This document shows positions 40,376-44,463 of a DNA stretch of 44,463 nucleotides, in pieces. Under the pieces are notes generated by a model that did not search any database, was not told where the DNA came from, and saw only the letters and a list, made by a program, of their open reading frames with translations. The position numbers were made by a program, and so were the translations under genes. Numbering within the stretch: the stretch's first letter is position 1; every line of letters starts with the position of its first letter. The DNA is from Alphaproteobacteria bacterium (GTDB lineage: Bacteria; Pseudomonadota; Alphaproteobacteria; Caulobacterales; Caulobacteraceae). The stretch spans positions 1 to 44,463 of the forward strand of contig QBLX01000013.1 in assembly GCA_003241825.1 (NCBI GenBank), in the 5' to 3' direction.

Positions 40376-41284
40376 TTAGGCGGCTGACGTTTCCGGCGTG
40401 GAGTCCGCCGCGCGCGTCACGCGACACCTATTGAGCGTCAGCCGCCCCTGGAACAGCGGCAGTGTCAGCCATATCCGAACCTGAGCCTGTTCGAGGACAT
40501 CCCAACGCCGGTTCAATGTGATCCGGTACTGTCCTGCGGTGCTGACAGACGTCCTATGGGATACGAAGCGATCTCCCGCGCCCCATTCGAACATCAGAGC
40601 TATAGTGCTGGTCTGTGTATCGATCGAGGCATCGATGTCGATGGACCACAAACCTTTGGGCAAACAGATATACGGTCCGAACAGCAGCAAGCGTGCGCGT
40701 CCAGTCAGGTCGATGTCAGGCGTGCCTCCTTCCATATTCGGTCCCGCGGGGTAGCTGAAGATCGTGGGACACCAATCGGCCGAGGCCCCTATGGGGATAG
40801 GAAGGGTCGTGAAGATATCCAACGGCCCGCGCGCCGTTCCCCCGGCGACCGCCGCGGTTTGAGGGGCTCGGTCGACCCAACCGAAATCAGATAGGAGAAG
40901 GCGTTCCGCCCTGGCGTCCAGGACTTCGACGTCCGTTTCCCGCGCGGCCACAGAGGCTGATGACGCCAGCCGAATCGATGTGCGCACAAGCGAGATTTGG
41001 ACGAAAGGGTCCACGCCCAAGGAGGCTCCGACGACCGCGGCTGACTCCGTTGGGTCTTCAGTCAAAATGATCCAGCGCGTGGGATCGAGTTTTTCCACAC
41101 CCTCGATTTCCGTGGTGAAAAACACTGACGATCCAGACGGAGGCTCCAGTGGCCATTCCTCCGCTACGGCCAGATCGTGAACGTTCCAGCCGATGTCCGA
41201 AGCGCGGCGACGGATCGCGTCGGTCCACTCTGTTTCCGTACTGGACGGAAACTGCAGGACGCACAGCCGATGACATCCGGTCAT
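40376..41284 (-). CDS. unknown protein with C-terminal beta-sandwich, last gene of export operon
   Basis: I do not recognise this family. From ATG 41284 it is 302 aa. The N-terminal half looks like an alpha/beta domain (HRLCVLQFPSSTETEWTDAI, RWIILTEDPTESAAVV). The C-terminal ~130 residues are beta-rich (RARLLLFGPYICLPKGLWSI, GDRFVSHRTSVSTAGQYRIT) and resemble jelly-roll carbohydrate-binding folds. No signal or membrane segment. ATG overlaps the ABC ATPase stop (ATGA, 41281-41284), so it is translationally coupled to kpsT. A role in recognising or modifying the exported glycan is a guess. Confidence 0.6.
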   Translation of the reverse strand: MTGCHRLCVLQFPSSTETEWTDAIRRRASDIGWNVHDLAVAEEWPLEPPSGSSVFFTTEIEGVEKLDPTRWIILTEDPTESAAVVGASLGVDPFVQISLVRTSIRLASSASVAARETDVEVLDARAERLLLSDFGWVDRAPQTAAVAGGTARGPLDIFTTLPIPIGASADWCPTIFSYPAGPNMEGGTPDIDLTGRARLLLFGPYICLPKGLWSIDIDASIDTQTSTIALMFEWGAGDRFVSHRTSVSTAGQYRITLNRRWDVLEQAQVRIWLTLPLFQGRLTLNRCRVTRAADSTPETSAA

Positions 41285-41958
41285 GCCGCGCGCAGCCATG
41301 TGTAGATCTCCACGGCCTCATGGATGTCATCGAATATCTTGGCCTTGCCGCTCTCTATAATCAGGGCGCGATCGCAGTATTGTGCGATCAGATGAATTTC
41401 GTGCGACGCCATCAGGAAGGCTCGGTCGCCGCGGTGGGTGAAGAGCTCTTCCTGACATTTCTGCATGAAGCGTGCGTCGCCAACGGCCATCAGTTCGTCG
41501 ATCAGATAGCAATCGAACTCAATGGCTAGTGACAAGCCAAATGCCAGCCGCGCCCGCATCCCCGACGAATAATGTTTCACTGGCAAACGCAGCGATCGAC
41601 CCAACTCAGCGAAGTCGTCAACGCGTGCGAGCACGTCTTCTATCGGCCGGTTGTAGAGGCGGGACAGGAATTTAATGTTGTCGAGCCCGGACAGGCTGCC
41701 TTGGAACGCGCCGCCGAACCCGATGGGCCATGACGCGGTCATGCCCCAGTCTATGCGCCCGTCGCTTATGGGTAGCACGCCGCCCAGCATCTTGATTAGA
41801 GTCGACTTCCCCTGACCATTGCGGCCCAGAATCGCCAGACGCCCAGACCGGTTCAGGGTGAAGTTCAAATCCTTGAAAACCGGTCTGTGCGAGGTCGGAT
41901 AGGTCTTAGAGAGATTTTTGACTCGGAGTCCGACCTCCTCGGAAAGTTCGGTCATCAC
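41281..41958 (-). CDS. kpsT: polysaccharide ABC transporter ATP-binding protein (KpsT-like)
   Basis: 225 aa. Walker A GRNGQGKST (~44), signature HYSSGMRAR, Walker B CYLIDELMAVGD and the switch His in MASHEIHL are all present. Length and sequence fit the capsule (KpsT) type lacking the long C-terminal carbohydrate-binding domain of O-antigen Wzt proteins. It couples ATP hydrolysis to glycan export with KpsM. Its start overlaps the KpsE-like stop by 4 bp. Confidence 0.92.
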   Translation of the reverse strand: MMTELSEEVGLRVKNLSKTYPTSHRPVFKDLNFTLNRSGRLAILGRNGQGKSTLIKMLGGVLPISDGRIDWGMTASWPIGFGGAFQGSLSGLDNIKFLSRLYNRPIEDVLARVDDFAELGRSLRLPVKHYSSGMRARLAFGLSLAIEFDCYLIDELMAVGDARFMQKCQEELFTHRGDRAFLMASHEIHLIAQYCDRALIIESGKAKIFDDIHEAVEIYTWLRAA

Positions 41959-43118
41959 GTCTGACGGTGCTCCCTTACGCCCGACCAGATCAGCCAGCCG
42001 ACGCCATAGATCAGCATCATGGTGGTAAAGACCGTCAGAATCGCACGCAAGCGGTGCGGTTCGTTGGCCTCATCGGCCAGGCTCGGGCTCACGACACGTT
42101 CTAGATAAAGCCTTTTGCGCCGCCCCTCCTGTTCGGCGACCAACACGGCGGCACTGGCGTTTTCCAACTCGGCCACCGCGAATTCGCGTTGCGCGACCAG
42201 ATCCTCATAGGCCCCGATTTTGGGGGCCAACGAGCCCCGGTCGCCGGCGATCTTGGCCCGTTCGGTCTCAATCTGGCGCTGATATGCGGCGATACGCGTG
42301 TCGATCGGGGGCAACTGCGGACTGGAGGGAGCCTCTGCCGAAACTTGGGCACGTTCAGCCTGTAACTGGGCTACCGTACTCAGCAAGCCGCCGATCAACT
42401 CGGAGCTCTCGCGAGCGGTCAGGGCGGGATCAATGAAGGCCTCGCGGTTGCGGAAGGCGCTGATCTGCTGCTGGGCCTCTGCGACCCGGTTGCGTGCTTG
42501 TTGCTGCGACAGCCGCGCGTCGTTGATGGCGTCTGTCGAGGCGCGCGTATTCAGGCGGTTGATCAAATTCTCACCGCCCGCCAGCAGCGCCTCGGCAACA
42601 GCCTGCGCCTCGCGTGGATTGAAGGCCTCCACCCTCAATGTGCTCAAGCCTGTCGTGGAATCGTAGCCGACGGTCATGAACCTCTGAAATCCTTTGTGGA
42701 GCCCCTCGAAACTTTCGGCCTCACCGGGCCGCGGATAGCGCGAAAAAAGATCCGCGCCCGCAGGGTTGAGAATGGCACGAACGTCGTATCGACGGGTCAA
42801 TTCCCTTAGCCCATCGCGTGACGTGATGTACTCGTGCACAGCGAATGCATCTGTTTGACCGGACGATATGCCAACGCCTTGCAAGGCCACCCCCAGTGAG
42901 GACGGCACGCGTTGATCCGGTGCCCGCACCAGGAAGCGCGCTTCGGACACATAGCGGGGCGAAGCGATCGACAAATAATAGATTGCCGCGATCAGGGTCG
43001 GCAGAGCGACAACTCCCAAGAAGCCTAGCGGGAGCCTCTTCCAAAGCGGCGGCCTTGACCGGTTGAAGGTGAGGGCCTTCGGGATGGGCCCGACATAATT
43101 CAGTTTCGCTTCGGTCAT
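41955..43118 (-). CDS. kpsE: capsule export inner-membrane protein (KpsE/Wzz-like)
   Basis: 387 aa. N-terminal transmembrane helix (LGFLGVVALPTLIAAIYYL, ~30-50) followed by SPRYVSEARFLVRAP, long coiled-coil regions (SQQQARNRVAEAQQQISAF and ~270-330), and a second helix near the C-terminus (ILTVFTTMMLIYGVGWLIW). It is a polysaccharide co-polymerase/periplasmic adaptor that links the ABC transporter to outer-membrane export. It sits between kpsM and kpsT in one operon. Confidence 0.9.
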   Translation of the reverse strand: MTEAKLNYVGPIPKALTFNRSRPPLWKRLPLGFLGVVALPTLIAAIYYLSIASPRYVSEARFLVRAPDQRVPSSLGVALQGVGISSGQTDAFAVHEYITSRDGLRELTRRYDVRAILNPAGADLFSRYPRPGEAESFEGLHKGFQRFMTVGYDSTTGLSTLRVEAFNPREAQAVAEALLAGGENLINRLNTRASTDAINDARLSQQQARNRVAEAQQQISAFRNREAFIDPALTARESSELIGGLLSTVAQLQAERAQVSAEAPSSPQLPPIDTRIAAYQRQIETERAKIAGDRGSLAPKIGAYEDLVAQREFAVAELENASAAVLVAEQEGRRKRLYLERVVSPSLADEANEPHRLRAILTVFTTMMLIYGVGWLIWSGVREHRQT

Positions 43119-43163
43119 GGCGTTTCCGTAGTCGGTCGGTCTGATTGGGGAGACATCTGACGG

Positions 43164-43940
43164 TCACTCAACATCGACGTGCGGACGACCGACTGCGATT
43201 AGAAGGAGGCCGGTCAAAACCATCACGGTGCCGACCATGAGCGCATAGCCGGGGTTATAGTGAGTTTCAACGAATTCACCGAACACGGCGGCCCGGATCA
43301 TCTCGATCCCGTGAGGAAAGGGAATGAGCAAAAATTCATCACGATAATCGGCGGGAATCCAGCTGGCCATGCTAAATGCCCCTGACAAAGGAATGAGGGC
43401 GTAGCTGAGGAGTGGGACAACCCGCTCCACCGCTTCATACCGCATCGAGAGACCAGCCAAGATCAAGGCGAAACCCTGTGCGACCCAGGCCAAAACAAGC
43501 CAGCCTGTGTAGAGCAGTAACGGGTCGTGCGGAAAATCGACCTCTCCGACCGCGAACAAGGCGACATAGACAACGATGAACGCGGCAGTCGTGCCTAAGA
43601 ATTCCAGAAAGCCTCGAGCGATGAAAATGTGAATGGGCGCGATCTGCCTGTGATGCAGCAGCCCCATGTTCGCCTGAAGCGCAGTGGACGCCTGCTGAAT
43701 GAAATGTCGGCACAGCAGGATGGACATGTAGCCAGTCATGACGAACGGAGCGAGGCGAAGGCCATGCTCATAGGCCGGCTTGGTCAGGCCCCACAGCAAG
43801 AGAACGCCGAAACAGAAGGCCAGAGGCTCGGCCACCAGCCAGAGGAAGCCGATGCCTTCGCGGCCGAAACGCGTGTTCATTTCCCGAATCATCAGTGCGC
43901 TGATGATTCGGGATTGCCGAACGAGAAAGGCGTCGGTCAT
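43164..43940 (-). CDS. kpsM: polysaccharide ABC transporter permease (KpsM-like)
   Basis: 258 aa ABC-2 permease with about six membrane helices (GFLWLVAEPLAFCFGVLLLW, AAFIVVYVALFAVG, VGTVMVLTGLLLIAVG among them) and the N-terminal ALMIREMNTRFGREGIGFLW motif typical of KpsM/Wzm. It forms the inner-membrane channel for the finished glycan. It is the first gene of the operon, and 45 bp separate it from kpsE. A 14-bp perfect inverted repeat lies at codons 10-20. Confidence 0.92.
   Translation of the reverse strand: MTDAFLVRQSRIISALMIREMNTRFGREGIGFLWLVAEPLAFCFGVLLLWGLTKPAYEHGLRLAPFVMTGYMSILLCRHFIQQASTALQANMGLLHHRQIAPIHIFIARGFLEFLGTTAAFIVVYVALFAVGEVDFPHDPLLLYTGWLVLAWVAQGFALILAGLSMRYEAVERVVPLLSYALIPLSGAFSMASWIPADYRDEFLLIPFPHGIEMIRAAVFGEFVETHYNPGYALMVGTVMVLTGLLLIAVGRPHVDVE
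43882..43913. repeat. 14-bp perfect inverted repeat in kpsM 5' coding region
   Basis: TCCCGAATCATCAG (43882-43895) and its exact complement (43900-43913) are separated by TGCG. In the mRNA it would form a 14-bp stem with a 4-nt loop at nucleotides 28-59 of the kpsM reading frame. Confidence 0.95.
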
Positions 43941-44351
43941 GGCTGGGTCAGCTCTGTTGGGCGGGGTCGGCCGCTGAGGTCCTGATGAATCTGGGCGATG
44001 TCATGCGGCGTTGTAGACTGAAGGGTCTTCCTGACAAATTTGCGGCGATGACGAACAGATGCGCATATGAATGTTGTTGATCAGCGGACGCAATAATCGG
44101 CACACGTGCCTGTGGACGCTCATAAACCAACTTCGCCCGGGTAGGGTAAAGATGTTTGTGCGGTGCGTGAGCCCTGGAACACATGACCTGAGCCGTCAAA
44201 GGAAAACTCTCTGTATCCTTAAGGACACGATCATATCGGCTCTCGGAAACCCCGAGCGTTTCTGTCTCGACCGGCAACGGCAACGCTGATAAGGACGGCC
44301 TTTGGCGGGGAGACCGCCGCATGATCAATCTACTGCGGAGGGCTCACCCCC
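43941..44351. other. divergent intergenic region between kpsM and ompA-like gene
   Basis: 411 bp without a coding gene. It must hold the capsule-export promoter and the promoter/leader of the OmpA-like gene. A GGCGG/CCGCC hairpin with a GGAGA loop (44304-44318) sits ~34 nt before the ATG. Confidence 0.5.
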
Positions 44352-44463
44352 ATGTTCACCAAGACCACATTCATGGCCACCACAGCTGCCGTGGCCCTCG
44401 CCCTGTCGGCCGGTGCTGCCTCGGCTGAGCCGGACGGCTGGTACGGCGCGGTTGACGCCGGCT
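44352..44463 (+). CDS. OmpA-family outer-membrane protein, 5' end only
   Basis: 37 codons are visible before the window edge. MFTKTTFMATTAAVALALSA plus GAASAEPDG is a Sec signal peptide with an ASA cleavage site, then WYGAVDAG, a beta-barrel start typical of OmpA-like proteins of Caulobacterales. AGGG lies about 10 nt upstream. It is truncated by the window, so only the N-terminus supports the call. Confidence 0.72.
   Translation, partial: MFTKTTFMATTAAVALALSAGAASAEPDGWYGAVDAG

Overview
The window looks like chromosome from a high-GC alphaproteobacterium, most likely Caulobacteraceae and probably Brevundimonas-like. This is inferred from codon and protein style: ObgE without a C-terminal extension, a ManC fused to an AGE-type isomerase, an RTX/DUF4214 metalloprotease, and an OmpA-type protein starting at the right edge. 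No rRNA, CRISPR array, complete IS element or integrase was found.

Layout. (1) 1-9.6 kb is mostly housekeeping: tRNA-Arg(CCG) cut by the left edge, a PQQ-type aldose dehydrogenase lipoprotein, tRNA-Met(CAT), a molybdopterin oxidoreductase with its cytochrome b partner, a Gfo/Idh/MocA oxidoreductase, two small unknowns, obgE and a zincin-like metallopeptidase. A 2.5-kb AT-richer islet interrupts this part. It is bounded by a 22-bp duplication of the tRNA-Met 3' end and carries a single large glycosyltransferase. (2) 10.0-18.8 kb holds the ManC-AGE fusion, an intact M10/RTX/DUF4214 secreted protease, a broken small lipoprotein gene and a decayed RTX/DUF4214 relative of the protease. The decayed copy shares a perfectly identical 470-bp block with the protease gene. 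(3) 19.0-31.8 kb is a glycan-assembly block: two methyltransferases, a TPR-GT4 protein paralogous to the islet gene, and a four-gene minus-strand operon of large glycosyltransferases, several with DUF4214-like modules. (4) 32.1-36.7 kb is a minus-strand CDP-deoxysugar operon in the order rfbF, rfbG, C-methyltransferase, 3,5-epimerase, reductase. Its rfbG is broken by a deletion that removes the catalytic Tyr-Lys segment. (5) 37.0-43.9 kb carries another methyltransferase, gmd-rmd (GDP-D-rhamnose synthesis) and a KpsMET-type ABC export operon with an unknown fourth gene. (6) The right edge cuts an OmpA-like outer-membrane protein gene.

Together these genes outline an ABC-transporter-dependent surface polysaccharide (capsule or O-antigen). 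ManC supplies GDP-mannose, Gmd and Rmd convert it to GDP-D-rhamnose, the glycosyltransferases assemble the chain, methyltransferases modify it, and KpsM/KpsT/KpsE export it. A second, branched CDP-sugar route appears disabled by the rfbG deletion unless another dehydratase exists elsewhere.

The most notable observations are the integrase-less tRNA islet carrying a paralog of a main-locus glycosyltransferase, the 470-bp gene-conversion-like block between the protease and its pseudogene, the broken rfbG, and two long perfect inverted repeats inside coding sequences (one in a GT4 gene, one near the start of kpsM).
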